Positions 41,645 through 53,497 of a stretch of DNA of 64,000 nt are shown piece after piece. A model generated the notes under the pieces. The model was given only the letters and a program-made list of their open reading frames with translations. It had not been told where the DNA came from and searched no databases. Every line of letters starts with the position of its first letter. Positions within the stretch are counted from its first letter, which is position 1. The position numbers and the translations under genes were made by a program. This DNA comes from Neoceratodus forsteri (taxonomy: Eukaryota > Chordata > Ceratodontiformes > Ceratodontidae): contig CM057454.1 of assembly GCA_016271365.2 (NCBI GenBank), forward strand, positions 457,837,501-457,901,500, written 5' to 3'.

Positions 41645-42075
41645 GCAGTGTCAGTGGCTCAGCAGGTAGCACTCTCCTCAGAGGCTGGGAGATCAGAAGA
41701 CTGTGGGTTCTATCCCCACACCAGGCACTTGGGTTAAATCCCAGTACTGACACTGTAGTGCAGCATGGGGGGGGGTGCTGCACTCCTGAGGTGACATCTT
41801 TCAGATGAGATGTTAAACCGAGGTCCCAGCTGCCTGTTCTGTTGGTAGTTCAGGTGGATGTTTAAGATCCCATGGCACTTCTCAAAAAGAGTAGGGGAAA
41901 TTCCTTGGAGCCCCGGCCAAATTTCCCCCATTCACTAAAAATACCACCAACAGCTTAATTTGGTTCAAGGTCAGTTGGCATTCATCTGTATCCCATCTCC
42001 CGGGTCATGCCTGAAAATAGGCAGACTTTGTTTAGTGCACTTACCCGGTCAACAAAAACTAAATAAATAAATGCT
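41645..42075 (+). mobile_element. Long tRNA-derived SINE with conserved central domain
   Basis: The head (41648-41725) has an A-box-like TGGCTCAGCAGG and a B-box-like GGTTCTATCCC. The centre (41790-41905) has TGAGATGTTAAACCGAGGTC and GATCCCATGGCACTT, the style of the conserved domains of vertebrate SINE superfamilies. I lean to Deu-type but cannot verify it. The 3' end has GCCTGAAAATAGGC, a TTACCCGGTCAAC box and TAAATAAATAAA, the same terminal block as LINE-C. It does not encode protein. Confidence 0.8.
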
Positions 42076-43164
42076 GGTGACCTGAGTTTGTGTGGGAGCT
42101 AAGTGAGCTGGCTGAATGGGCCAAGGCAGGAGTGAAGGCACTGCAGGGTGTGGCACAGGCTCCAGCCTGGGGAGGGACAGAGCAGTGTTCTGGTGCACAG
42201 ATGACACCTTGGCAGGGGAGCATTCCCTCATAAGGGGTTGACATATGTATCACTCAAACAGGGAATTGCACTGGGATGGGGTGCTCACAGATAAATAACT
42301 GTAGTAAAACCAAAAAATCTAGTACTCACCACCTCCACAGTAAATTAGAACACAGCTCTGTAAGTGCAAAAAAATGTTTATTGTGTGGCAACTAACAAAT
42401 AAAATGAGCCTTGACCCATTTCAAAGTAAGCTCCTTTATCTTTTGAATTAATGCGGAGGTGGTAAGAGCTTGATTTTTTGGGTTGACATATGTGTACAAG
42501 CCTGATGGGCCCAAGAACTGCATCAGGACAATTGGGGGGTGGCAAGAAAAATGGGGGAAAGAGCAAATGGCAGGATGAAGGTGTGGTTGCTGCAGGCCCT
42601 GCATGACTGACCGGACCCCTACTGCTGTCAGCCACCCAGCCCCATCGCCGTCCATTTCAGGAACTTACCTCATACCTTTGGTACCCCCTTACATCCCTCC
42701 CCAACAAGGATAGGAAGTAGTGGGGTGTACTTTGGACTTGTTAACCTTAATGCCCACCCCATCCCCTGAGCAAACAGGGTCAGGTGTGATCTCTTTTCTT
42801 CATGTAGGACCCGCAGAGCCCTGTGTAAAGAAAGTTACAAAGGATTTTGTTGGCAACATGTGATGAGCCATACTTTTCTACCTCTAGAGAGCGTATCACT
42901 ATGAGGCACTGTCTTGGAGATGTACCTTGTGCATCAGACAGGAGGCTATAGGCTGAGGAGGAATGGGTGGACATTAGGACTGACAACCTCAAGAAACACC
43001 CCGTCACTGATTTGCCAAAATGCTGGGACTTGAAAGCCTAACATGTTTTCATTTTCCTACTTTGTCCACTTTGAATTCTTCAAGTTCAACCCTAACATCT
43101 GCAATAACTTGGTTTTTTTTTGCAACAACTACTATGTATATTATATGTACATATATTTATGGCA
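42076..43164. other. Unassigned stretch
   Basis: About 1.1 kb with no supported gene. Short open frames lack domains. Confidence 0.45.
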
Positions 43165-43480
43165 AAACAACTAGGTTAATGCTTATTACATCTGCTGTTG
43201 CATAAAACAAAAACCTCACAAAGGTTGGAAATAAACAATTAGGGTTGCAAACACAATGCCCACAGAGTTTGGATATGTGCTGCTAGGGTTCTTATGTGTA
43301 ACTCTCACCCACCTTACCACGTCCCGTACCCTCATAACCCAAGGATAGTTTATAGGTACAGGGCCATACATTAATGGTATGTTACCTCATACAGGGTCAA
43401 CATATTAAAATGTACATATAGAAACCTTAATTCCTTATCCTCTCCCCTATGCTCGTGACCAGGGTGGAACATTAGGCCTC
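43165..43480 (+). repeat. Unclassified interspersed repeat, copy 3
   Basis: Same orientation as copy 1. It shares GGTTAATGCTTATTA, GTTGCAAACACAATGCC, ACTCTCACCCACC, CTCATAACCCAAGG and GGTCAACATATTAAAA. The terminal inverted pair is more decayed here (ATTACATCTGCTG and TAGAAACCTTAAT). Confidence 0.75.
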
Positions 43481-44429
43481 CAGTAACCCAGATTGGTTTT
43501 CATGCCATAAGATCTTTGACTATCTATTAGGCCTTCTTGTAATCCACATGGATAAACTGCAAAGCACCCCCCCAAAACAAAACCTTGTGATCCACACCTC
43601 AGTGTTCCTGAAGTGCTGCCTTCCAAAGACAAAACCTGGTTATCCAGCTACTTCTTCAAGAACTGAAGCTGATACATGTTGCAGCAGGCCTCCATGATCA
43701 CACGAGTTTCTCTGTTACCAGTGATCTGCAGATGGAACTCCTTACTCTGGGCACAACCAAAGGCAACACCCTGGACACATGGCATTGATGTTACTGAAGG
43801 TCATATAGAAGCTCTTGCTCTCATGAGGTCTTGATGTTGACTAAACACTGCGCATGTGCAAAAGCTCCTCCATTTGTATGCTCAGGATTCATTGTCAGCC
43901 ATTTATGATTGTGGGAAAAACAAAACAGCCTATAAAACATCAGTATGCAAATTGGATCCTATCCATGGATACCATAGCAACCTCTATAGCCCCAACAAAT
44001 GAGCATGGAAAAACCCTGAACCACCACATGAGAGCACTGCAATACCCAGGAACGGGAGATGTAAACTATGGCAACCACAAAAAGCCTGGTATTGGTGTAG
44101 CTGTAAAAAGCTGCCGTACAAATAGTATAGTTTCTGTAAAAATGTATACATGTGAGTCTATTTTCTTAACTGAGCTCCCAATCTATGCCTGTTTTTATTA
44201 GGAGGAAAAGTGTGCTGACAGTACTTTGGTGCTAATCAGAGCCTCCGCACTAGTAGAGTAAATGATATTGATACTTAGTATCCCTGGGAAGAAATGGTCA
44301 AGACAGTTTAGATGAAGACATTTGGTTTACCTTAGACTTAGCTTTAACAGTGGGATATGTGAAAAGCATAGATTTATTTCACACATTTTAATATAATGAC
44401 CCTACCTTAGTTTACTCAGTTACAATCTG
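43481..44429. other. Unassigned stretch
   Basis: No supported gene. A 115-codon plus-strand frame at 43854 has no recognisable domain or start context. Confidence 0.4.
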
Positions 44430-44830
44430 ACTTTGTTTAATTTATTTATTCATTTTTGCAAGCAAAACTTACAGTACAATTTTCATAACAGGACACAGGA
44501 ATTACAAGTACACCAAGTCAGCATTTACAAAAGAGCATTACATACACCTCTCTTATTGGTACCACATGGGGGGAAGTACATAGTTGATTATACCAAACAA
44601 ATTATTCTACAGCTTTATTATAGCATGGAGCCTGATATTGCTATCCCAATATAGGAGACAATGCCCCATAATCCATCCCACCCAACGGCTTCATGTAACC
44701 CACATAGCCATGCAAGGGAATACTGCCATAGAGCTAGTTTACCCCAAGGAAGAGCCAAAAGCCAATAAAGAAAATCTGATTAATATCTCACTATCTTCAA
44801 ACAAACTCCCATAACCTTAGTTCAAGTAAA
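44430..44830 (-). mobile_element. Possible LINE 3' end, minus strand
   Basis: The minus strand ends 'TGCAAAAATGAATAAATAAAT' style (plus TTTATTTATTCATTTTTGCA at 44440-44460), as a retroelement tail would. The upstream ~370 bp is not recognised. Confidence 0.35.
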
Positions 44831-46668
44831 TGATTAATCTTTAACATGTTGAATAATCTGTGAGTTTATGTCAAGAGCCACCCCCCCCCAATCCAGATCT
44901 ACTTTAACAGATCCCCATAAAAATGCCTTTTTGTTGTATCATGCTGTTGACATCCACCTGGGAAAATCAAGCGGCACAACCCTGTGTTCGCACTCTCACT
45001 CCATCACAAGGATACACAATGGAGGCGGCCATTTGTAAGTTGCCAGTGCTACCACCAAGACTGACAAAGTGAACCAAGAAGGAAGCAAGACAGCCCCCAT
45101 ACTGTGACATCCCAGACCAGTGCAAGCACCAAAAACAACCCCAAACAACATGGTAAACAGAAAACAGTACATCCGTGAGGCATAAATTACATATATTACT
45201 TCTAAGACTTCTTATGCATATATTACTGTTGTTAGATGTTATTGTATGAGACTCTTTAAAGACCTAGGATTAGGGTTTAGAATCAAATTAGCTAATTGGG
45301 TTAATGAGAACCTATACAAGAAGTATATAATCAATATTTTTTATAATGAATACTAGAAGTGGGAAAGTTTTAAACAAAAACATAGAAAAGGACAGTAATT
45401 GTTGCATCTTTCTGGGAGATCTTAGTCTAGCCACATCTACTCCTGTTGAAAACTATACAAAAAAACCTAGCTAGGAAAAGTCAGTAGAAACTAATATTAG
45501 TAAAGACAGATCTGATGACTTGGAAATTACCCCCTCCCCCTCGAAGACCCTGTACAAGGAACCAGACAACCGTAAAAATAAAACTAATTCACGTTTGGGG
45601 GAAGTTTAAAACAAGAAGAATGACAGACAGATGGCAAACAAGGAAACGATGGACAAAACATAAACATTACTTCTCAAGTAACCTCAGGAATGCATGAAAC
45701 TAAATTAGAGCTATTCAGTCCCTTAGACTTAACAATTAATTCCTGTGATTCATTAATTAGGACCCCACTGATGGAAGTGGCAGAGCCAGTAGAGCCACTT
45801 AATGTATCAGACTATCCAAATATGTTTTTGCACAACTAGATAAAGAAGTAGAACACATGCAAACATAACCACAAATACCTGAACAATGCCCCAAAAATGT
45901 TACAGAATATACTTTAAAGGCCCTTGCACACCCAGTCATGGCAAACATTGTCCTGCTGGAACCTCTTAATAACATAAAAGGTAGAAGTGATAACTTTATG
46001 AGTAAAATTCAGGAACAAATTAATCTTCTAAGCGACAACATTGACAAAATTGAGCAACAGGTAAATAGTCAAAAATTATCATTTTCCTTATTGATAATAT
46101 CAGAAACTCCAAAGAATAATGAAATAAAAACAAAACTTAAACTGGAAAAAGGTAAAAAAAGATAAAAAAAATAAAAGAAAAGGTAACAAAAGAATCAGAC
46201 CAAACAACCACAGAAAAGCAAATCAAGTGATAATAATTCTGTACTGGAACTGGAAAAGAGTAATGTTAAACAAGAAAGAAAGACTGATAAACAAACATTC
46301 TCTACAAATAGTCAATTATACACTGAAGAAGTTGTTGCAAGTGCTACACACATTCAGATTCCCAAAACACAAGAAAACCCTTACTGAACATTTGATTCTA
46401 CCAGAAAACAAGGTAAGCCCCCAATAAATTCAGAAAAGAAACAAAACCAAAGCACAAGAAACTCCTGCACAACTTAGTTCAGATATCGGTCAAAACTCGG
46501 ATATCATCATCCTAACAGGGGACGAATCCATAATAAGAATAATTGGCATTTACTTAAAAGATGATGAAACTACTCCCCCATTGAAGGAATTAATTACTCA
46601 TTTAATACAAGCTGAGTTAGGGATAAATAAAGCTGTAGAAAACATTCTATTAGTCTTTACAGATAGGA

Positions 46669-47109
46669 ATGATACCTCTCCCTGTAGACGTAATGGTTTT
46701 AAGTATGGGTTTTGCCAAACAAGTATGGTTCAAACAGAGAAGGCTTGACTACATGGGCCTTGAAATAGCTGCATCAGTAACTTGGCGAACAATGGACAAA
46801 TTGATAAATGGCACAAGACAACTCAGGACCATTTTGAAAATAGATATTTCTCCGTTTAGTCTTGCCACCTTAAAAGGGAATGTTACTACAGTCACTTCCT
46901 CAGCCCAAAAGACAAAATATTATAACCATAATGTTTTGTCCCTCTTTGGTATTGAAAGGCTCTACAGAGAAAACAATACTGCTCAAGTCACATTTGTTGT
47001 CTCACCTCTGCCTGGAATTCTAAATAGCAATATAAGCAAACATTTATTTTACTATTTCAGGAGAGTTCATGACAGGGGAATTGGGGATCAGAGCTGGCCC
47101 AGCAAATAA
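46669..47109 (+). pseudogene. LINE-D ORF1-like region
   Basis: A 146-codon open frame, with smaller frames upstream from 45515 (basic) and 45938 (coiled-coil-like 'NFMSKIQEQINLLSDNIDKI'). It includes 'VTWRTMDKLINGTRQLRTIL', 'FVVSPLPGILNSNISKHLFY' and 'YFRRVHDRG'. I do not recognise a named domain. Its place just before the endonuclease suggests an RNA-binding ORF1 equivalent. Confidence 0.5.
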
Positions 47110-47461
47110 TAGGAAAAGCAAGCAATCTTGAACACTCTAATATTCTTATACTTGATATGAACAACAAGAATGTTAGCTCAGACAACCATCATACTTTCAC
47201 TTGACTATCAGTCGAACAAGTGTGGACTGAAGTAACCAATGATAGTAGGGGAAATGATGGATGCAGAGGCTAATTTTTTTGTCTTGGAATGTGGCATGAC
47301 TTACTGGTAAATTACCAGATAAAGAATGGTATTCCTATATTACATCATTTACTGTAGTGGTTTTTCAAGAAACCTGAGCAATGGATGTAGTGAACATTAA
47401 TGGCTATGAGGTAATAAACTTACCAGCAGTCAAATAAAAAAATTGAAGAGGCAAGTGGATA

Positions 47462-47463
47462 GG

Positions 47464-47516
<53 letters not shown>

Positions 47517-47517
47517 G
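47462..47517. repeat. (CT)n(TA)n compound microsatellite
   Basis: A CT run (about 47464-47491) passes directly into a TA run (about 47492-47515), inside the LINE-D endonuclease. Confidence 0.95.
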
Positions 47518-47659
47518 TGTATATTTTTAAGGATTTAGATTTGAATTTTATAGCAAAAGGATTGCATACCTAAGTGCCTTACTTATAGCAGCCACTTATT
47601 TATTGCTTTTTTAATTTCTATATATCTCTATACATACATATATATATTTGTTTCCTGTG

Positions 47660-47765
47660 ATGTTATAAAATTGCTCTTGGATTAATGTATTGTTCTTTCT
47701 TTTGTTGGAAAGGTTATAGTGTATTGTAAGAAAATTTCAATAAAAATGATCTTTGGAAAACAATT
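47660..47765 (+). mobile_element. Retroelement 3' end fragment
   Basis: 'TTCAATAAAAATGATCTTTGG' with an AATAAA signal (about 47740) then an A-rich end resembles an L1-type 3' terminus, inserted in LINE-D. Confidence 0.35.
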
Positions 47766-48499
47766 AGGAAGGGGCTGAAAATAATTGATACAATTAAAAT
47801 TCAAAAAAAATATATTATAGCTGTTTTAAAATGGGATGATTGTTTATTTATAATCACAAATATTTATGCCCCTTCTAAATACAGTACAATGGAGTTAAAT
47901 GATTTTTGGACCAGCCTTGAAAGGGATCTAGATGCCACTTTACACAAATTTCCAAATGCATTCCTTTTGATTGCTGATGATTTTCACACCAGAACAGATG
48001 AATTTGATAACGTTAAATTACTGGAAACATATATGGAAGTGGTGGATATTGGAAAACGTAAAAGCAAAGACAGACACACAAATGACACTGGTAAAAAGTT
48101 ACAGAAATTTATTAATAACAATGCTTTGCTGATTTTAAATGGCAGACTAAAAGGGGATGAAAAAGGAAACATCATTTACTTTGGACCAAATGGACAAAGT
48201 ACTACAGTATTGACTACATAATTTGTAACCTGATAGTTATAATGTATATGAAAGTTTAATGATTAATTTGAGAGAAGAAAGTGATCATGCTCTCCTTGCT
48301 TTAAAAATAACCACCCATGAAACGAATGCCTCCACTGATAATACTTTGCACTCATTATAGATCTCCATTCGTTACATTCAGAGACACCTGAATATAATGC
48401 CAATGTGCTGGCCTGTCCTTACACAATACAGTACCATATATTAAATGTCATGTGTAATGATTTGCTGCAGTTACAGTTCTGAGACAATTTGTTTAAATA

Positions 48500-49200
48500 A
48501 AAAAAAATTTGCAAAAACTGTTACTGCAGGCAGCTCTGCTGCTTCCAAGCAGACTATCCCTGCACTATCCCCCCCCCCCACTCGGCCAGTCATGGAGAAA
48601 AAAAATTGACTTTGCTTATTGTTTTCATCATCTCATAGTAGTTTGTGGTACAGAGGGCATTTTTTTTTGTTTTAGTTTTGGAGCTTTGGGACATATTAGA
48701 GACTGGGAGAGAATTGAGAGGGACTCAAGAACAAGCAAGGAAAGGGAGGTAGTCACAGTCAGACTATTGACCAGGTAGTGCTCTGTAAAATTTAGCAATA
48801 GCAGGTCAAGGACAGACTATCTAGAGGAGAGCTCAAACCCACCCACCCAGCCCAATACTCTTACAAGGAGTACCAGACCCACCAGTGATCCAGCACTTGA
48901 GTCAGAGGAGAAGCAGCAGGAAGCAAACCAGGTCAGACACAACAGAGCGATGTGTTTGGTGAAGACAGTTGAACACTACAGAGTAGGAGCATTGTGGACA
49001 GGGAGGGCAGGCTGTGTTTCCCCAGCCACTCTTCTTGATAGCCTGTTATGATATCTGGAGCCACGGTCAACATTTGTTACATCTGAGTTTTTGCTATAGT
49101 GGAGTCACTACAGTGAGGGGTTACCGTAATATGAACCCATTGCCATCAGTTTCCTTGGTTGGAAGACAAAGATTATGCATCTCAGGTTCTGTGAAGAATG
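48500..49200. other. Unassigned insertion-like block in LINE-D
   Basis: It breaks the LINE-D endonuclease-to-RT continuity. It begins after a TTTAAATAAAAAAAAATT stretch and contains a C-run (about 48571-48582). No recognisable family. Confidence 0.4.
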
Positions 49201-49254
49201 TGGTCAATGCTATTTTACATAGTTATGAGGTAAAAGCCCTCAGAGAAAAATAGA

Positions 49255-49690
49255 TAAAGCAACACTAGTACAAATGATAGATAATAATTTGGAATTTTTG
49301 TTTACACTAATACGAACAAAAATATACACACAAAATGCTAATGAAAAAATAAAAAAATAAAAATGGTAATTGGTTCAATGAATCCTGCATCTGGGCCAAA
49401 AAGAGACTTATGTCTACACTTACATGGACTAAGAAATACCCTAATAGAACACATTTTAATAATTTAAACAAATCTAGGAAACAATACAGGGCTTATCTAA
49501 AAATGAAAAGACAGTAATTTCAGAGTAAACTATGGGCAAATATGAAAAAAAAAGACCAGAAAAGTTTTTGGACCATGGTATCAAAAAGTGTAAATATATT
49601 TCAGTCAGTACTACCCGTTCATCCCAAAAGAAATTTGGTCTCTTATTTTACAACAATTTTCAGTGAACAGGATTCCCCAGAGAGAAGTAA
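49255..49690 (+). pseudogene. LINE-D pre-RT region
   Basis: Frames read 'WFNESCIWAKKRLMSTLTWT', 'KYPNRTHFNNLNKSRKQYRA' and 'SFWTMVSKSVN' (49370-49590), a basic linker of the sort found between endonuclease and RT in LINEs. The RT itself resumes at 52185. Confidence 0.6.
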
Positions 49691-49982
49691 AAAAAAAACA
49701 AAAAAAAACTGACTGGCTAACAATACCTCCCACTGCACCCTTAGAAAATGGGCTAAGAAATTCTTGGGCTCTGAATGGCTGATACCCCTGGCCAGGTGGA
49801 TATCTATCAGACAACAGAGCCTGGGTAAAAAAAGTGCCAGTCTCATCCCACCTGATCACCAATATCATTGTGCCCATAGAATTTTCATTTTTAAAATGCC
49901 ATCATTTTTTTCTCTTGCTTAGCGAGAGATACAGCCCCATCAATGCTCTGAGTGCCAAGTGGCAGACAAAATGGCAATTAAA

Positions 49983-51079
49983 TAGCTGGCCTAGTGGCAC
50001 TCAGGGCTGAGGCACTGGGTGTCTTATCTCGCGTTATGCCAGCAACCCGGGTCGGGAACAGACTCAGGTCATCCCAAGGTGCCAGTGGGGGGGGAATGGG
50101 AGGGTCAGATCAGGATTGAGGAAGCTGGAAGGCAGTTCTCCTCTCCTGGGGGTGGTCACTGCCCCATGTAGTCCTGCTGCCACCGGGTGGAGCTCCGGTG
50201 GTTAACGTAGGTGGCGTTGGTGACAAATCAAATCAACTTTATTTTTATAGCGCCTTTCAAAACCAAGGCGCTGTACATAAAACCAAGTATATCAACTATA
50301 AATAGAATTAAAAACAAAGGCTTTAAAACAGATCATTCATAACTAGGGAAGGCTAAATTAAATAAATACATTTTTAACTCAGTTTTAAATCTACCGACAG
50401 TTGGGCATTCTCTTAACTGACGAGATAGAGAATTCCACAGGGTTGGAGCTGAAAAAGAGAAAGCACGAGAACCAGATGTCTTCAATCATACCCTGGGAAT
50501 CTCCAGTAATCCATTGTCAGTGGATCGGAGAGGACGGAGGGGGCAGTAGGGTACCAGGAGATCTTGCAGGTAACCGGGTCCCTGATCATGTAGGGCTTTA
50601 AAGGTTAGCAAGCCAACCTTAAAGGTGATCCGCCACTGAACAGGCAGCCAGTGCAGCTCACGGAGCACAGGTGTAATATGACTGGTTTTAGAAGTCTCAG
50701 TCAGAAGCCTGGCTGCTGCATTCTGCACCAGCTGCAGGCAGCGGATATCAACCCTGGTATCCCTAGGTAGAGGGAGTTGCAGTAATCAAGACGGGTAGTG
50801 ACAAAGGCATGGACAAGTGTTGGAAGATCATCCGGAGGAACCAGGTGTTTCACCTGGGTGATATTCCTCAGATGATAAAAAGAGGATTTGAGGACAGCTG
50901 ACACCTGGGATTTTTGAGTCAGACCATCATCAAAAATATGACACAAAAAAAAAAAGACATGAAGGGAGGGCACCTTGAGACATGGCATGCGCATACCTCC
51001 ACATGCGCATGCATGTCCAAGGTAGAGGGCCAAGATCAAGGAGAAAAAGACAAAAATACAATAAAAATTGGTGTGGAAA
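49983..51079 (+). mobile_element. SINE-like retroposon, copy C, split by an L2
   Basis: AAAATGGCAATTAAA occurs at 49968-49982 and at 51080-51094, a 15-bp target duplication. The 5' part (49984-50220) matches copies A and B: AGCTGGCCTAGTGGCACTCA, GCCAGCAACCCGGGTCGGGA and CTCTCCTGGGGG-type landmarks. TGGCCTAGTGG (49987-49997) fits a pol III A box. A minus-strand L2 piece occupies 50224-50950. The remaining 3' part (to 51079) ends in an A-rich run before the TSD. Confidence 0.7.
50224..50950 (-). mobile_element. L2 LINE 3' fragment (inside copy C)
   Basis: Minus-strand frames carry 'FVTTRLDYCNSLYLGIPG' (about 50770-50820), then 'MQNAAARLLTETSKTSHITP', 'VLRELHWLPVQWRITFKVGL' and 'LTFKALHDQGPGYLQDLLVP', the L2 C-terminus. 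It ends at 50224 with GCGCTATAAAAATAAAGTTG on the minus strand, an L2-type end. Confidence 0.9.
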
Positions 51080-51094
51080 AAAATGGCAATTAAA

Positions 51095-52017
51095 AAGATA
51101 AAAAGATTAAACACATCACAAGGAACAGGATCGGGGGAATAAAACATATAAACCTTTTCTCTTTTTTTCCTTCCTCTCCCACAACACTACTGCAAACAGT
51201 AAAACCCAGCAGCATGTTCCACCTCCGGTGCTGCCATTTATCGCAACTTGCCATTGCCTGCTCATTCCCACAACTACTGCTGCTTAGCCAACAGAGCAAC
51301 TTTATCTCCGGGACCAAATTGACAAACATCCCGCTACTGTCCTCCCCAACCACTAAACCAAACTCTAGAAAGCAATTCACATAAAATATTTTATTTACAA
51401 ACAAAATTGCCACGACTGAATAAATGCAGCAGTTTGTTCTACCTCTACTCTCCTAAAATTCCCTTGTCAAACAACAGCTGTTTTCCATGGTCAGCAGGAC
51501 AAAAAACAAACAAACAAAAAAAACACTTCAGCACGTCAGTGTTCCCTGCCAAACTGAAACAAATAAAAATAAACTATAATGCTTTTTTGGACAACAAATG
51601 GAAACCTAGCACCACTGATACTGTGCCACAGTAAAGATTTTACCTTCTGTTGATAACACTAGCTCCGCTCACGCTCCATTCCTCAAACTGCTCTCTGCTC
51701 ATTCCTTTGTTACCACACATTCATAGCAATGTTAAAAAAATAATAAAAACATTTTCCACAATTTGTCAATGAGCACTGTTGGAGATGGAGGGAGAAAAAC
51801 CAAGAGGCTTACTTGAGGTTGATAGAGACAAGCAGACTGTCAAAATCATCAGCACCCTCTACTGGTAATTATACCAACAGTGCCCTCCACTACCAATCCC
51901 AACAATAGAGGGAATACTTTATCAAACAATGGATAAAAATTCAATTGCAGTCATTTTTTATAGCATTACTTTAAGTGTTGTATAATGCTATAAAAAATGA
52001 AACATAGAGCCCATTTT
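51095..52017. other. Unassigned stretch
   Basis: No supported gene. It contains a perfect 14-bp hairpin, TTTTTATAGCATTA / TAATGCTATAAAAA with a ~15-bp loop (about 51955-51997). Confidence 0.5.
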
Positions 52018-52181
52018 CTAAGCACAATAATACCCTCCAGGGTGGGCAGTATGGGGAATACTGGACCTTTCAGGGGCTATAAGGCCCTCCGCATGTGGCA
52101 TTGGGCCTCATTATGCCCCTGGGTGGTCCGGTATTCCCCAATACCGCCCACTCTGTCAGGTATTATTGCTTGCTTAGTATT
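52018..52181. mobile_element. Palindromic MITE-like element, ~160 bp
   Basis: The left arm (CTAAGCACAATAATACC ... GGGTGGGCAGTATGGGGAAT ... AGGGGCTATAAGGCCC) and the right arm (GGGCCTCATTATGCCCCT ... ATTCCCCAATACCGCCCACT ... GGTATTATTGCTTGCTTAG) are complementary over about 70 bp each. The centre is near 52097. It lies immediately before the LINE-D RT block. Confidence 0.85.
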
Positions 52182-52184
52182 CAC

Positions 52185-53340
52185 ATTTTCTGAAGTGGAG
52201 GAAGCTATTCTTAAATTAGCAAACAATAAAGCTCCAGGGCTGGAAGACATGCCTGGTGAAATCTAAATAGAGAACATGAATTTTTGGGTCTCATTACTGA
52301 CGCATTATTATAATGCTTGTTTGAAACTGAAACACATCCTGGAACCATAGAAAACATATATAATTGTTCCAATACATAAAAAAGGTTCAGTAGATGATTC
52401 TTGGAAGTATCGCCCTATCAGCCTATTAGATATAATATCCAAACTATTCACTTAAATACTGTTAAATAGAATAACAGATTAGGTAAATAAAAATGATCTT
52501 CTGTCTCCCTTCCAGGTGGACTTTAGGTCAGGATTCTCTACTACAGACAATATTTTTTGCCTCTCTCACCTTCTGGAAAAATATTCTCATATGAAAAAAT
52601 GAAATTGTATGCACTCTGTGTAGGTATCTCTACTACCTTTGATTCCATTAACAGGGGACTTTTGAGGGAAATCCTACTTCAAAAAGGAACAGATCTCTCT
52701 TTGCTCATTCCTATATATATCAGCTATATTCAGGAACTAACACAAAGGTTAAATTTGATGTTCGTGGCAATCTTAAGGACCCTTTCCCTACTAATCACGG
52801 AGTCAAGCAGGGATGTTTACTGGCTCCTATGTATATAAATGATTTGATATTATTTGATAGCAATATGCAATTTGATCCCCCGAAAATAAATGAAACACCC
52901 TGTCATCTGCTTGTGTATGCAGACGATATTGTTTTACTTTCCCTTTCTAGAAAAGGCTTAAAGAAAAAGAGAAAAAAGTTCAAAAAAGATTGAAAACTGA
53001 AGCTAAGGATACATTAAAAAAAATGAAAATAATGATTTTTTGGATCTAACCAGTGTAGCATCCTTTTTTCCTAGAAAAAGACAAAATAGAAATAGTAAAA
53101 TAATATTCATATCCGGGAATAAAAGTCACTTCCAATACAAAATGAACCCACCATTTTAAACAACAAGCCATAACAGCTAAACAAGCTGCTGAGGCATTAC
53201 TAAAATGTAATAACACTTATGGAGGAAAACACATTAGGTACTGCTTTCAGGGCAGGAGAAATAAAGATAAACCCAATTGTATTGCATGGGGCAGAAATAT
53301 GGGACCCTAATTATTCATCTACTCTAGAAACTTCACTGCT
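52185..53340 (+). pseudogene. LINE-D reverse transcriptase core
   Basis: Blocks in order: 'FSEVEEAILKLANNKAPGLE' (52188-52247), 'YIIVPIHKKGSVDDSWKYRP' and 'ISLLDIISKLFT' (about 52355-52455), 'VDFRSGFSTTDNIFCLSHLL' (about 52515-52575), a degraded 'ISTTFDSINRGLLREILLQK', a GVKQGC-type block (about 52797-52820), and the active site CVCRRYCFTF / VYADDIVLLS-like region (about 52910-52945). Several frameshifts and stops. Confidence 0.75.
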
Positions 53341-53349
53341 ACAGTAGCA

Positions 53350-53497
53350 GCCACAGACACTGCCAGCTATTTCCCGAAACTTCTGTGATATTTCCAGAAA
53401 TATCTCCTGCTTTCTACATTTCCACAGTAGGGGCAGCAGAGAGAAACTCTTCAGAAATTTCGTGAAATATCTGGAAATAGCTGGCAATGTCTGTGGC
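53350..53497. mobile_element. Palindromic MITE-like element, ~148 bp, inside LINE-D RT
   Basis: The left end GCCACAGACACTGCCAGCTA and the reverse complement of the right end, GCCACAGACATTGCCAGCTA, differ at one position. Complementarity continues through ATTTCC...GAAATTT-type sequence to the centre near 53420. LINE-D coding resumes right after it. Confidence 0.85.

Larger units (their letters stand above)
47278..48240 (+). pseudogene. LINE-D AP-type endonuclease, split
   Basis: The first part reads 'FLSWNVA', 'DKEWYSYITSFTVVVFQET' and 'NINGYEVINLPAVK' (47280-47440), the Asn and Glu motifs of APE. After a 340-bp interruption the second part (110-codon frame from 47889) has 'NIYAPSK', 'FLLIADDFHTR' (altered GDFN), 'GKRKSKDRHTNDTGKKLQ' and 'ALLILNGRLKGDEKGNIIYF'. 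The first part has several stops. Confidence 0.7.

Noticed and set aside
41648..41725. tRNA gene
   Set aside because: A- and B-box-like sequences are present, but the cloverleaf is poor and the sequence continues into a SINE body and tail. The same holds for 62576-62650.
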